Source: Gracilaria domingensis (taxonomy: Eukaryota; Rhodophyta; Florideophyceae; Gracilariales; Gracilariaceae). From it: a DNA stretch of 64,000 nucleotides. The DNA lies in assembly GCA_022539475.1 (NCBI GenBank), contig VCMS01000024.1, positions 1 through 64,000 of the forward strand, written 5' to 3'. The notes under the pieces were generated by a model. It worked only from the letters and a program-made list of their open reading frames with translations. It was not told the DNA's origin and ran no database searches. The translations under genes were made by a program, and so were the position numbers. Numbering within the stretch: position 1 is the stretch's first letter; every line of letters starts with the position of its first letter. Positions 39,845-50,881 of the stretch are shown here, in pieces.

Positions 39845-41377
39845 ATGAGTCAAGCGCGGCGCTCCGAGCGCCTTCGTCGCAAGCGACTCAGCACCCCGGG
39901 CTTGTCCCGCCCTGGCAATTATAGTCTGTATGGAACTGGCTACGTCGTAGAATCGGAGGCTTCTTTCTTACCGCCTGAGGAACGGCGCCCGTCAAAGGAA
40001 TCGCGTCGAGTGCGGTACAAGGACTCTCCGCACAAGTTTGTCGCTGACTCGCCGGCAGAGCCTCCGCCGTCACGTCGCGTTTCTGCCGCGCGCGGCGTGG
40101 CCGACCGAGTTCGCGTGTCGCTTTTCGATATCCTGGGATCTGCCGCCAAGAAACCTGCCAGTACCACATGGCGAAGTGGCCCCGATCAGCATCAGGAAGA
40201 CGAGATAATCGACCACGATGAAGATGAACCGCAACAACAACAACAACAACAACAACAACAACGACCCTCTCATCCAGAAATCGATGACGCTCCTTCTACG
40301 ACCAACAACACGTTCACCCCCCTGCAAATCCGGCGCACAATTCGCAACTTGCTCCACTCCAACCAAAAATCGCTTCCAATCGTCTTCATCACGGCGCTTT
40401 TCATCACCGGCATGGTCTTTTTGCTATTCATGGAAGCTCGTTACAGCGCCCGCACAGGCGCAACGCCAGCGTACGCGCGACTTCGCGACTCGTGCACACC
40501 GCGATGGACGCTGTCAGACATCCCAGTACCCCCACTGCTCCGCGCGCTAACATCCGTTCTTTACGATGCTGTACGCACCATCATCACGAGTCTGTTCTCA
40601 TTTCTTCGCAATTTGCCATCCTATCTGTTCCGCTCCGCGTCGCGAGCGCCTCCCACCGTCATTGGCGACTTTGTCACGCGCACGGAACTTGAGCAGGAGA
40701 TTCTGCCGCGTGTGATCACCGAGGCGAAGAAAGCGGCGCAACAGGATGCCGCTCGTTTGACAGCTGACTTACCTCTGGCCGTTCGTCGCGAAGCTGCGCG
40801 CATGCGCGATGAATTTTCGGGCTTTGCGGAGCGATATGCGGCTGATAAGGATCTCCCGCCAGACTTTGCTCTCGCATCGGCGGGTGGAAGGGTTCTGTGG
40901 ACCAGACCGAGCATGCAGAGGCTGTACGGCCGTTTTGTTCGCCAGTATGCAGAAGCTCTTTTCGGAGATGGAATCCCGACGCCGCATAGACCTGTCAGGG
41001 CTTCCACTATATTGGAGCCTGATGTTCTACCGGGAAGATGTTGGTCGTTTGAAGGGGATAAGGCGGAGGTTATGATCCGGCTTCTCGCGTTGGTCAAGGT
41101 AAATAGCGTGACGATGGAGCATACGCCAAGAGCAAGCGTGCTGTCTATTCGGAGTGCTCCACGCCAGTTCAAAGTGTACGGCGTGAGGATGGACGGCGAG
41201 GAGGTGGAAGCTGGCGACTTTGTATTCGATATGGAGGAGGAGCAAAAGGGGCACCTGCAGCGCTTTTATGTGCCTGGCAACAACGTTTTCCGAGCGGTTC
41301 GTGTAGAGATTTTGGGCAATCATGGGGCGAACCATACGTCGTTGTATCGTTTCCGAGTGCATGGGGAACAGGTATGA
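39845..41377 (+). CDS. SUN-domain inner nuclear membrane protein
   Basis: 510 residues from the ATG at 39845 (context CACCATGAG). The N-terminus is basic and would face the nucleoplasm (RRSERLRRKRLSTPG, shared style with lamina-binding tails), followed by a run of ten Gln (CAA codons). One membrane helix lies at about residues 177-196. A lumenal coiled coil at about 278-335 leads into the SUN domain (about 340-508): FALASAGGRVLW, ILEPDVLPGRCWSFEG, VTMEHTPR, FKVYGV, GDFVFDMEEEQKGHLQRF and VRVEILGNHG. This is a complete SUN domain including the Cys after GR. It should trimerise and bind KASH proteins to form a LINC complex. The frame upstream of 39845 is CpG-island sequence. Confidence 0.95.
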   Translation: MSQARRSERLRRKRLSTPGLSRPGNYSLYGTGYVVESEASFLPPEERRPSKESRRVRYKDSPHKFVADSPAEPPPSRRVSAARGVADRVRVSLFDILGSAAKKPASTTWRSGPDQHQEDEIIDHDEDEPQQQQQQQQQQRPSHPEIDDAPSTTNNTFTPLQIRRTIRNLLHSNQKSLPIVFITALFITGMVFLLFMEARYSARTGATPAYARLRDSCTPRWTLSDIPVPPLLRALTSVLYDAVRTIITSLFSFLRNLPSYLFRSASRAPPTVIGDFVTRTELEQEILPRVITEAKKAAQQDAARLTADLPLAVRREAARMRDEFSGFAERYAADKDLPPDFALASAGGRVLWTRPSMQRLYGRFVRQYAEALFGDGIPTPHRPVRASTILEPDVLPGRCWSFEGDKAEVMIRLLALVKVNSVTMEHTPRASVLSIRSAPRQFKVYGVRMDGEEVEAGDFVFDMEEEQKGHLQRFYVPGNNVFRAVRVEILGNHGANHTSLYRFRVHGEQV

Positions 41378-41885
41378 ATTGTTTACGGAAGGGGGAGAAG
41401 GTTGGGCATTGCTCTTGGTAATGTGTGTACATATGCGTAAATGATTTGATGGTGTAGCTTTTGCGTGGATGGCGACAGAGAACTGTTGTTGCGCGTAATC
41501 ACTGTTTCAACTTCAGTCGACTTGAGTAAAGAGACCTGGAGGCCCAGGCTTCACGAGCGAGTTTGTTGAACTATCTTACCGGGCAGAAATTATGCAAGCC
41601 GCGAGACAGTGGTGTGTCTGACCTCATCGGACAGAGCGGTGAGTCGACAGGATAGATCACGTCGCATTTGCAGATTTAGTTGAATTATTTGAATATGTTC
41701 TTCAGTATCCTGTACCACGGCGCTTTGTGCGTGTTGCAGTGGCCACGTGTGCACAGCTGCAATGCAAACTTGTTGTGCAGCCTTCGCCCCGCCAGGCGAG
41801 CGACATGATCAGGCGGGCAACGCTCAAACTCACACATCTCTGCCGAAGCGAACGCCCTTCCTCGGAGACGGCGGATGTGGCCGCA
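41378..41885. other. Intergenic upstream of the GPHR gene
   Basis: No gene or RNA recognised. The GPHR-like frame is open upstream to 41727 and contains another ATG at 41805, so the last 80 bp might be coding. Confidence 0.45.
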
Positions 41886-43406
41886 ATGAGGCGGTCCGCC
41901 GCCAGCGTGTTTACGCAAGCGCTTGCCGACTCTCTGGTGTCCGTCCTCACCTTCCTCTTCACCCGCCGCTGCGGCGCCCTCTTCTACAAGCGCTTTCTCT
42001 CCCGCGAAAATGTAATCAACCAGTACGTACCACATCTCACTTGCTACCACCCTCTCGCCCCCTACTAATATCGCGATCGTTGCCCGTTTCGTAGTGCAAG
42101 TGTACAGCGTCTATTTGAATGGACCTTTTCGCTCTCTCTTTCCATCATTCTTCTCATCTTTTTCGACGCCGTCGGAGTCATGCATACCGCAACACGCCGT
42201 CTAAACTGGCTCTTCGACGTTTATGCTTTGGTCATAACTCTACTACTAATTCTGCCTACGGCTCAAGTGTACCACATTCTCTACGACAGTGGATGGCGTC
42301 CTATCGAGGCCATCCGCGCATCCTTACTTTGCGAGCTTGTCTTCCTGTACCTCTTCTGGCGAGTTGGTGATGGATTTCCGCTCATGCCGCAAACCTACTC
42401 CCCAATAACTCCCAAGATCATCTCAACTTTTTCCATCGAAGCCGTACTGAGCCGTATCCTTGTCGTGGGCATCACCATGCTCGCTGTTCTTTCCGGCTTC
42501 ACCGCCGTCAATCTTCCGTACAATTACTTGACTTCATTCATTCATCCCATCAAGGAAAAGCAGGTCCTCGCTCTCGGCGACAAGCTACTATCCTCGATTG
42601 AGCGCGTTTCCCGCAACAAGCGACAACTGCTACAGTCGGAGATGCAGCAAGTCGTAACGGCGCGTTTGGCGGAGAGATCAACTGCTTCGTCAACTCGCAA
42701 TCGCGTAATATCCACGCTTCCCCCGGACATGCAGCAGGCAGACAGAGACTTGACGCATCTGTTCCACGAGTATACAGATGCCGCGTCCGCCCACCATGAT
42801 GTCCTGTTCGCGCGCACGCGAACGGGGAGACTGTTCACGTCGCTAGGCGCACTTATGTTGCTTCTCTGCGCGATCAGGGTTTTGGCTGCTGTCTACAATA
42901 TCTGGGCGCATCTCCGTGGCAATCGTGTTGGATCTACTGGAGCTGCTGTTGCCATCTCAAATCGGTTACATAGCGTATTGATTCGTGCGGGCGTCAACAT
43001 AGATGTCAAGGTAGTTTATCAATATGCTACGCTCGCTTTCACCTCTGTGCTTATGTGTGTTAACTTGAGAGCCGTGTTGGTTCGGATGACTTCTGTGTTT
43101 GCGTTTGTATCTGGAAACCGAGCTGTGAATAGTTCTGCAGCTATCTTTATCGCTCATCTAATGGGCACTTATGTCATCTCGTCCACTATTCTTGTTAGAA
43201 GCTTCTTGCCACCTGGATCGAGAATTCTGATTGCTGACGTGCTGGGAAAACTTGAGTTTCGATACTTCCAGAGGTGGTTTGATGCCATATTCATCTCAAG
43301 TGCGATACTTGGCGCCGCATTTCTAGCGTATCAGTCTGGATATCTGTGCGGTCGTGCCGGGTTAAAGTCTGGTGCGCCGAGGAGAATGGCGAAGCACAAC
43401 AGATGA
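41886..43406 (+). CDS. GPHR/GTG-type Golgi pH regulator, two exons
   Basis: Exon 1 is 41886-42022 and exon 2 is 42095-43406. The 72-nt intron starts GTACGT, has CTACTAATA (branch-point-like, 42062-42070) and ends TTTCGTAG. Joined, they read FLSRENVINHASVQRLFEWTFSLS, quoted in part as SVQRLFEWTF, which aligns with the Q-x2-F-S-x-T-F-A segment after helix 1 of human GPR89. The product has 482 residues and about eight to nine membrane helices, with STFSIEAVLSRILVVGITMLAVLSGFTAVN as the family signature (in part EAVLSRILVVGITML) and a charged central loop. The family forms anion channels that acidify the Golgi, also proposed as plant GTG receptors. The ATG at 41805 is an alternative start. Confidence 0.9.
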
Positions 43407-44229
43407 GAGTAACTGCTGTACTCCGAAATGACAGGATGAAGGAGGACCTCATAGAGAACGCGGCTGCCTTTCGTTCAAATGCAATCATTCAACACAAGTG
43501 CAACACAAAGCTGTCTTGTTCTATCAAATTCGAATTCATTGGTGATTGTTTTATTCTTGTTTCGCGATCTGATTAGTAGACTCGTGCGCCAAAGGTCCTA
43601 TCGGTGCTAATCCCTCGAAGACTTCGACATGAGGCTGATTGAAGCCCAGCTTGGAATACTTTTTTGTGGAAGCAAATGTACCAATCGGTATTGGCATGTC
43701 AAGAATCCGAGATACACGGTAGTCTGCTTCGCCCGGCCAAGAGCACCCGCAGAAAGTCCTACGATATCATGTCCATCCACTTCGTCGCGAAAGAAGCGTT
43801 CATCCTTCCATACTCTAAACTTGCCAAACGTTTGGGAACACCGGTCGATAGCTGGTCTCCATGGGGTAATATACAAGATCGGGTCTCCGCTCAAAGTTGA
43901 TCGCACATATTCGTATGCGTGTACTCTTTGGCTGCGATGTGTATGAGAGGTTAGGTATGGTAAACGACCAGGACAACAATATATCAAGTGATTGCGAACA
44001 GAGCCAAGCTAGATCATGCGGCATGGGGTTCTCAAGGGTTATGTGATGCTGAAGGTCGTTAGAGAGTAAGCTGGCAGGTAAGCGGGATGTACGTGTATCT
44101 GCCGGAGATTTAGCTTTTCTTGAGATGCTGGCTGGGTTTCCGCGACTCCACACGTACTCGCTTCCGATGCAAGTGGTATGGTAGGCAGATGATCATTAGG
44201 GAAGGTAAGAGCTTCTCGATTCGGCATCA
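43407..44229. other. Intergenic between convergent genes
   Basis: Lies between the 3' ends of the GPHR and RING/RAWUL genes. Several 60-126-codon frames overlap on both strands, none with a recognisable motif. Confidence 0.5.
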
Positions 44230-45045
44230 CTATTCAGTTCCATGCACGTTTGGTACTTCATAGTGTAAGACCAAGTGACCCTCCGATGCGGGCCAGACAT
44301 GCGTAACCAGATCACCTAATGTCATTGTACCCACAAGCTCCTGGCCAGCGCACTTGATGACAACGATTTCCGTGGAGTGAAGCTCGAGCCTTTCCCGAAG
44401 GTATCGCGAGATGTAACTTACGTCAACTTTTCTAGTGGTTCTCAGAGCCGGCCTCTCAAGCTTGGGCGCCGATCCCAATGGTAGGAGTTCGCACCGCACT
44501 TCATCAAACGCGGTTGGACCTTTCAAGAAACGCATTCGGCTCGGCATCTCCGAGGACGGAGTTTGTGTCTCCGAAGAGGAGGCTCGGGCTTCGGAGGAAG
44601 ATGCTCGCGTAGCAGCTTTCGAGATGTCGTGGTCTGCAGCGATCTTCCTATACTTCGTCGGCGGCTCGGCCTGGTCGCTTTCAGGCGAAATCGAGCGGCC
44701 GGGGGCCGGCGGATGTAAGGGCTCCAGTGCGGTAGCAAGGGCGGAGCAAACTCCAGATGATTGCGCGGTAGACAGCGCGGCGGACAGGGTTTTCTGTGCG
44801 GGTTGTGATGGATTTCTTGACCTCAGTTTGGCACGGTCAGTTACGGGCTTGGCGTTAGCAGTATCGTTGCGACGCGGACGTTGGTTGAGACGCGAAGTAA
44901 CGAGGCGACGGCGCTTGCTTCTCCCGACGCCGTTGCAAACTAAACAAGAGCTCTGTGAAACTCCACAAGAGCGACAAACCGAGTGGTTGCACCGCAAGAC
45001 TCCAACGTCACGAACCTCTCCAAGGCAGACGTCACAATGGGGCAT
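44230..45045 (-). CDS. PCGF-like RING and RAWUL protein (Polycomb PRC1 type)
   Basis: 271 residues from the ATG at 45045. At the very N-terminus is a compact RING: C4-x2-C7, C19-x-H21, C24-x2-C27, C34-x2-C37 (C3HC4 with short loops). A basic and Ser/Pro-rich linker follows (RRRLVTSR, ARASSSEARASSSETQ repeats). The C-terminal 65 residues (VDVSYISRYLRERLEL, IVVIKCAGQELVGTMTLGDLV, LVLHYEV) match the ubiquitin-like RAWUL fold found after the RING in PCGF/BMI1 and RING1 proteins. Such proteins form the E3 that ubiquitinates H2A in PRC1. Whether it pairs with a RING1 partner in this organism is not visible here. RAWUL similarity is at the fold-motif level. Confidence 0.75.
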   Translation of the reverse strand: MPHCDVCLGEVRDVGVLRCNHSVCRSCGVSQSSCLVCNGVGRSKRRRLVTSRLNQRPRRNDTANAKPVTDRAKLRSRNPSQPAQKTLSAALSTAQSSGVCSALATALEPLHPPAPGRSISPESDQAEPPTKYRKIAADHDISKAATRASSSEARASSSETQTPSSEMPSRMRFLKGPTAFDEVRCELLPLGSAPKLERPALRTTRKVDVSYISRYLRERLELHSTEIVVIKCAGQELVGTMTLGDLVTHVWPASEGHLVLHYEVPNVHGTE

Positions 45046-48000
45046 CGCGTGCGGCAGACGCGGTAGACGCGATAGACGCGGGGTTCTTATATTGACGAGG
45101 GTGGAGAGCAGTAGCTTTGCGTGGCATGCCGGCGGCTCGCGCGTGGAGACGGCGAGTGTTTACACGCGGCTCGCGGGCACTTCAGCAGTCCGGGGAAAAG
45201 CTTTGAAGAGCTGCGGGGGGGGCGTGAAGCGTGGCTCCGGCACTGGTGACCCGCGCATATGCAAGCTGTCGGTTGTTGTTGACGCATCAAAATGCCCAAT
45301 TGACGTCGCCGCGTGCCCCTCATTGTGCCCCGATTGGCCGATTTCTCCCATCCCCCTTTGAGACTCGTCATGTGAGCGCCCTCAGGCTTCGCGTGCGCAC
45401 TGGAAACATATCTTCCCGATGTCCTCTGCGTTCGTTTTACCAGACCGCCGCTTCTGGAACCTTTTGGTCCGCTTCTTTAACAAAAATCCCACTTCTTCCA
45501 AGTTCTAGGGGCTTGAGCATCGTTTATCAACTTCCAGCCGCCGTGCGTCGCTCAAGTACGATCTTAAGCCTATCGCGCTTGTTAGATACACTAGAAAGCT
45601 GTGCTCTGGCTAGATGATGCCCATCGTTTTGAAATCGGTCTTCTGAATTTCTGTACGGGGACCTAAACCGTTGTAGTCGTATTAACTGTGTCGCTCAAGA
45701 ATTATGAGCTCTTTGTCGAGCAAGAGAGAGCTTTGTTGACTTCAGAACAGATAACTTGGGAAGGCAGTTAAAATAAGATCTTCAACGTATTCTACGCGTG
45801 CTGGCTAGCTCCCATCTGCAACGGAGCCTCCGGTTTTGCTCCAAGAAAACTACTACTTCGTCTGCATATTTGTATCTCCGTAAAAATCGCTTGGCCGCAA
45901 CACGTCCGTTTCTAGAGCCCAGTTGACACAAGTAGACATTTAATATTATATCATGTCTTGCATTCGATGGGGTTAACTCTGGCACGAAAAAGAACAGAGG
46001 GACGCAGAGCACATCCTAACCTCCTAGTTTCGCCAAATTGTATTGCGTGGAAGCCAAATCATACCGAGATCAGGTTTCACATGGACGTATTCAAAAGAGA
46101 ACCCTCTCGAACACGTATATTACTCCCAAGAATCTATTTGATTCCACCAGATACTTGCCCCTTTCACATGCCGTAATTAGTATCTCTCCGGGGTCAGAGT
46201 GGCGGATATCGGAAGTGGTAGGGTTTCCGAGCGAGACATTGTCTCGAAGCAATATGACGAGATCTCGCTACGTGGCCGGTATGTGATCTGTTACGCTTCC
46301 TTCTTCTTCATCATCGATTCTCAACATAACATCTGTCCTCCATATAAGCTGTTTCCATCTATCTGTCGATAAAAGGAAAGAAATGATTTGAATGAGGGTC
46401 AAATGTGACAAAAGTCCTAAAATGCGTCTTGTTTCGATGCTACAGCTGCATTCTCGCGTTAGAGAAGAGCTCCCCGCATTTGGTCTACAGCGGAGAGAAA
46501 ACAAGCGACGCTTGAGACGATACAGCAATGGTCATCGAAGTTTCTTAGCGTTTTTCGGAGACGGCAACGTTTAGCATCCTTTTCTAAAGATGTTTAACAA
46601 GAGGCAACGGCCGCTGTTAACACAGAAGAGTTTCGTTATTAATTCTGCACTAATGGCATGCGAGGAAAACGCAGCATTCCTCTTTGGCTCAGAACAAAAC
46701 TCGAATAAGGTGATTTGAGATACTTCATCGACAAGAGCCAATCCAATGCGAGCGCTTGCAACTACCACTCAAACTCCAATGACGAAAGGAATTGTTGTCT
46801 GCATCCTCACTCGCTTCACAATCAATATTCAACGTCACGAGGTAACTCCGACGTGATAACCTAACACTTCTTCAAAATAGTTTCATACAGAAAATACTAT
46901 GCCGTTTCTCTTACTCACCGCAACAATGCTTCTCAGCCCATTTGTTCTTCTCACATATGAAATATCGCGGCTGTGTTCTCTCGAGAATGGCTAACTTCAA
47001 GAAGAAGCGATAGTTTTAATCGAAAATGTTTCAGTTGCTCTGAAACAATCAAGATCTGATTTTTTCCTACACATGCTCGTAGGGGTCATGTTCAATGAAC
47101 AGCTGAGATTCCCTTGTGTGAGGAAGCACGATTGTTTGCCCTTTCTTCTTGCATCCTGTGGCTTGCTCGAAGCTTTCTAGAAGCTGCCGCGTTTGCAAGA
47201 AAACTTTGTTTGAAGATAATTGCAGCTTTTCGAAGTTGTACTGTCGTTTTACGTTGACTGAGGTAGTATCTCGTTGTGCTACGAAGTCAGTACTAGCGAG
47301 ATGTCGGCCTGCGTGAGCAATTCGCTATCGACTAGTTGCGCCTAAGTGTGCGCGTCTTCAATTCTGTGCTAAATGCCCGAAAGCCTTTGTCCGAAGGTCA
47401 CAACCACGACGAGGAGGCGATGCAACGTATCACATCATACATGATGTATGCTCAGAGGCCGTGATGCAATAGGATTCCTCTCATTCAACAGCTGCTTTCA
47501 TCGGCTTGGTGAGACGAAGAGAAGCAGCCTGGGAGTTGACAACTTTCTCAGACCCTAAATGAAAGCGTGGATAAAACAGCAGGGGAGGGATTGCCCGAGG
47601 GAATAGTCCTGTATGCAGGGGTACGGACCTCTTAAAACGTGTGGCCGTCTGCTTCTTGCATGCAGTTAGAAGGGGAATTGTTCAACACTTACCTTGCGAT
47701 CGGCAAATTGCAATCGGGCAGTTGACCGACTGCTTTGTCGAATGCACCGCGCTGTTTTCTCAGAGGCGGAACGGGATTCGATAGCAATTGCTGCAATCGC
47801 TCAGATAGCAACCAGGGATTTCTCTCTTTGATGAAGAGAATACTGTGCTCTTCATCATGAAAGAAAACACGCCGCCACGGCACGTATGAAGTGCAGGGAG
47901 CTCCCCCGGGGCTGGAACGCGAGGATTAGGATATGGTGACATCGCTCTACTTTGGGAGCGAGTTGAGTGCGCGAACGGTTCGTGACGAAGCATGAGACTT

Positions 48001-48463
48001 GATGAAGCCAAGTGCAATTGAGCGCCGAGAAGTTTTTTCACTGCGTGATGTTGGGCGTGTTAATTCCGGGCTATGCTATGTATCGTTTGCGTGGCTGGTT
48101 TGTGTTATCAGTTTGGGCTCCAAGCTATGGAGACGGTAAAGCTAGTTGGCAGGGAAGGGAATGAGGGAAGAGCAGGAGCGCGGCGTGGGGCTGTAAGCAA
48201 AGCGCGCGCGCAGTAATGGGAGGAATGGGAGGGTAACAGGCAGCATTGCTGGCGCCGCTTCGCAGAGTTGGAGCAGAGTTGATTGTCGCGGAGCGGCACT
48301 TGGGCGGCGCCCAATGGGCGCCGTGAATTTTCGTCAATTCATCGATGATTTCATACAGATATCAAAGCTATCCAGCGCCACTCTCACGCCGACTTGGCTG
48401 CACACCACTACGCACGCTTCCTCTTTGCGCGAGTCGCGCGCGCCTCCAACGCCTCTGCGCAGC
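45046..48463. other. 3.4-kb stretch with no recognisable gene
   Basis: Only short frames (up to about 128 codons) without motifs. No LTR, TIR, tRNA or 5S-like structure was noticed on either strand. It may hold an intron-rich gene, a lncRNA or decayed repeats; nothing supports a choice. The last 150 bp should hold the SRPRA promoter, and the ATG at 48314 is an alternative upstream start of that frame. Confidence 0.5.
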
Positions 48464-50210
48464 ATGATTGACGCCTTTTGCATCTTTGAACGCGGCGGCA
48501 CCATCCTGTGGCGCCGTTCGTACGTGCCGCTCAAGGGCGACCCGTTCGCCATGTTCGTGCGCTCCGTGCTGCTTGAAGACCGTCTCTCCCTGCACGAGTT
48601 CTGCTACCAGTCGTACTCCATGCTGTGGGTGCTGGACAACCAACGCGGCCTCGTGTTTGTGGTCGTGTTTCAAAGCAAGTTGCGTCCGACGTACGCGCAA
48701 GAACTGCTCCAGCTGGCGCGGCGCGAGTTTGTACAAAGCGTGCACGAAGAGTTTGCTCACGCGTGCGGACGGCGTGCGACAGGACAAACGCGCCAGCGTT
48801 TCGACGAAGGTCGATTATTGCGCTCTGGGTCGTCGAACCCGAGTCGACATTCCTGAGCGGAAAGATACGTTCGTCGGAGGTGAAGGCGCCACAGCGAGAC
48901 AGATTCGGCGCTGCAGAGCATAGCGCAGCGTCGAGACAATAGAAATAGTCAGCGAACGCGCCACAAAAGCATGCACAACAGGACCGTTCTGGAAGGAGGC
49001 CCAAAGCAGCACAATGATCGGCGCTTGCAGAGCCTCGCAAAGAAGGCGCAGTCAGAGGAACAACAGACAGTAGCGGCGCGCAGCCTCGGCAAAGGCGCAG
49101 CGAGAGGATTTATCGGCACTCGACTTTAGCGAAGCGGCGGCACAGCAGGGCGACCAGGTGGATCAGGCGCAAGTGGACGAATTCCGCGCGCGATACCTAC
49201 CGTCAAACATAGAGCACGACAAGGTGCACGTCTCGCTGAGCGAAGACGAGGCGGACGACGAGCAGGAGCAGTACGAGCGTGGGGTGTTCTCGTACTTCAA
49301 GGCGCTGGCGGGCATGAGAAGCATGACGAAGAGCGAGCTGCAGCCGGTGATGAACCAGTTTCGCGAGTTTCTGATCGCGAAAAACGTGGCGCAGGACATT
49401 GCCGACCAGCTGATGGACTCGGTGCAGAGCAGTCTGGCGGGCAAGAGGATGGACTCGATGCGCTCGCTGACGAGCACGGTGCGCGCGGCGGTGGACGAGG
49501 CGCTGACGCGCATCCTGACCACACGGCGGGGCGCGGACCTGGTGGCGGAGATCAGCGCGAAGCGGCGCCGCAGCGCGGCGCCGTTCGTGATCGCGTTCTG
49601 CGGCGTGAACGGCGTGGGCAAGAGCACGTCGCTGGCCAAGACGTGCTACCTGCTGCGCAAGCAGCGGCTGTCGGTGATGATCGCGGCGTGCGACACGTTC
49701 CGCGCCGGCGCGGTGGAGCAGCTGCGCACGCACGCGCGCTGCCTGGGCGACGGCGTGCAGCTGTTCGACAAGGGGTACGGGCGCGACGCGGCGGCGGTGG
49801 CGGCCGACGCCATCCGGCGCGCCACGGAGCTGCGGCTGGACGTGGTGCTGGTGGACACGGCCGGGCGCATGCAGCACAACGAGCCGCTGATGCGCGCGCT
49901 GGCCAAGCTGGTGCAGGTGAACCGGCCGGACCGGCTGCTGTTCGTGGGCGAGGCGCTGGTGGGCAACGACGGCGTGGACCAGCTGCGCAAGTTCAACCGC
50001 GCGCTGGCCGACCTGCAGCCGGGCGCGGGCGCGCGCCTCATCGACGGCATCGTGCTCACCAAGTTCGACGCCGTGGACGACAAGGTCGGCGCCGCCGTGT
50101 CCATGGTGTACGCCACGGGGCAGCCCATCGTGTTTGTGGGCGTGGGCCAGACGTACACCGACCTGCGCACGCTCAACTCGCGCGCGCTCGTCGCCGCGCT
50201 GCTGCGCTAG
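48464..50210 (+). CDS. SRPRA: Signal recognition particle receptor subunit alpha
   Basis: The N-terminal SRX domain starts at the ATG at 48464 (MIDAFCIFERGGTILWRR; VLDNQRGLVFVVVFQ; YAQELLQLARREFVQ) and binds the beta subunit. The GTPase part occupies about 49074-50210 in another frame: LSALDFSEAA (the L-D-Y-S-type linker motif), N-domain helices, GVNGVGKST (G1), DTFRAGAVEQLRTH, DTAGRM (G3), TKFD (G4) and the C-terminal GVGQTYTDLRTLN. It docks ribosome-SRP complexes at the ER. Between about 48800 and 49080 the SRX frame closes (stop 48856), so an intron or lesion lies there; one frame-consistent option is donor GAAG/GTCGAT near 48808 and acceptor CAG at 49083. Codons from about 49400 on are strongly G/C-ending. 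Confidence 0.88.
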
Positions 50211-50224
50211 CCGCCGCCAAACTG

Positions 50225-50446
50225 CCGCGCGCGCGCGCGCGCGCGCGCTGACGTGAGACGCGATTACAGCGCGCGCGCCAGCGCCGCCTTGTATGAGCGC
50301 CCACGTCAACATCGCGTTGACGCGCGCGCTATAAACGTCAGCCACCCACCGCCGCGCGCGCGCGCGCGCGCGCTATAAAGACCTGCCGCCGCGCGCGCCA
50401 TTCCCGCACCGCCCCGCCCCGCCCCGCCCCGCCCCCGCCCGCCGCC
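50225..50446 (+). promoter_or_regulatory. Promoter with alternating (CG)n tracts and two TATAAA boxes
   Basis: Between SRPRA and the LURP-like gene lie three alternating CG runs. Two of them run directly into TATAAA: 50321-50335 and 50353-50379 (the latter CGCGCGCTATAAAG). The second TATA is 73 bp before the ATG at 50447, an ordinary distance. GC boxes (GCCCCGCCCC) lie between. Alternating CG tracts can adopt Z-DNA; that they do so here is speculation. Confidence 0.65.
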
Positions 50447-50614
50447 ATGGCCATGCCGCCGCCGTCGCCGCCGTCGCCGCCGTCGCCGCCGTCGCCGCCG
50501 TCGCCGCCGTCGCCGCCGTCGCCGCCGTCGCCGCCGCCGCGCGCCGCCGCCGCCGCCGCGTCGCCCACCACGTCGTCGCTCACGCACAGCCCGCCCGCGT
50601 CGCCCGCCGCCTCG

Positions 50615-50645
<31 letters not shown>

Positions 50646-50850
50646 CGCGCGCGGCGTCGCTGCCGCACCCGCACCACCCCGCGCACCCGTCGCACCAGCG
50701 CGCGGCGGGCGGCGGCGGCATCGGCGGCGGCTGTGGCGGCGGCGCCGCGCCGCCGCCGTCGGCGCGCTCGCTGCACCCGCACCACCCGCACCACCCGCGG
50801 CGCGCGGCGGCGCGGCGCCACTCGGCGCTGTCCGCGTCGTCGCTGTCGCT

Positions 50851-50881
<31 letters not shown>

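Noticed and set aside
43607..43987. Overlapping 105-126-codon frames between the GPHR and RING genes
   Set aside because: Open on both strands over the same bases with no recognisable motif; expected by chance.
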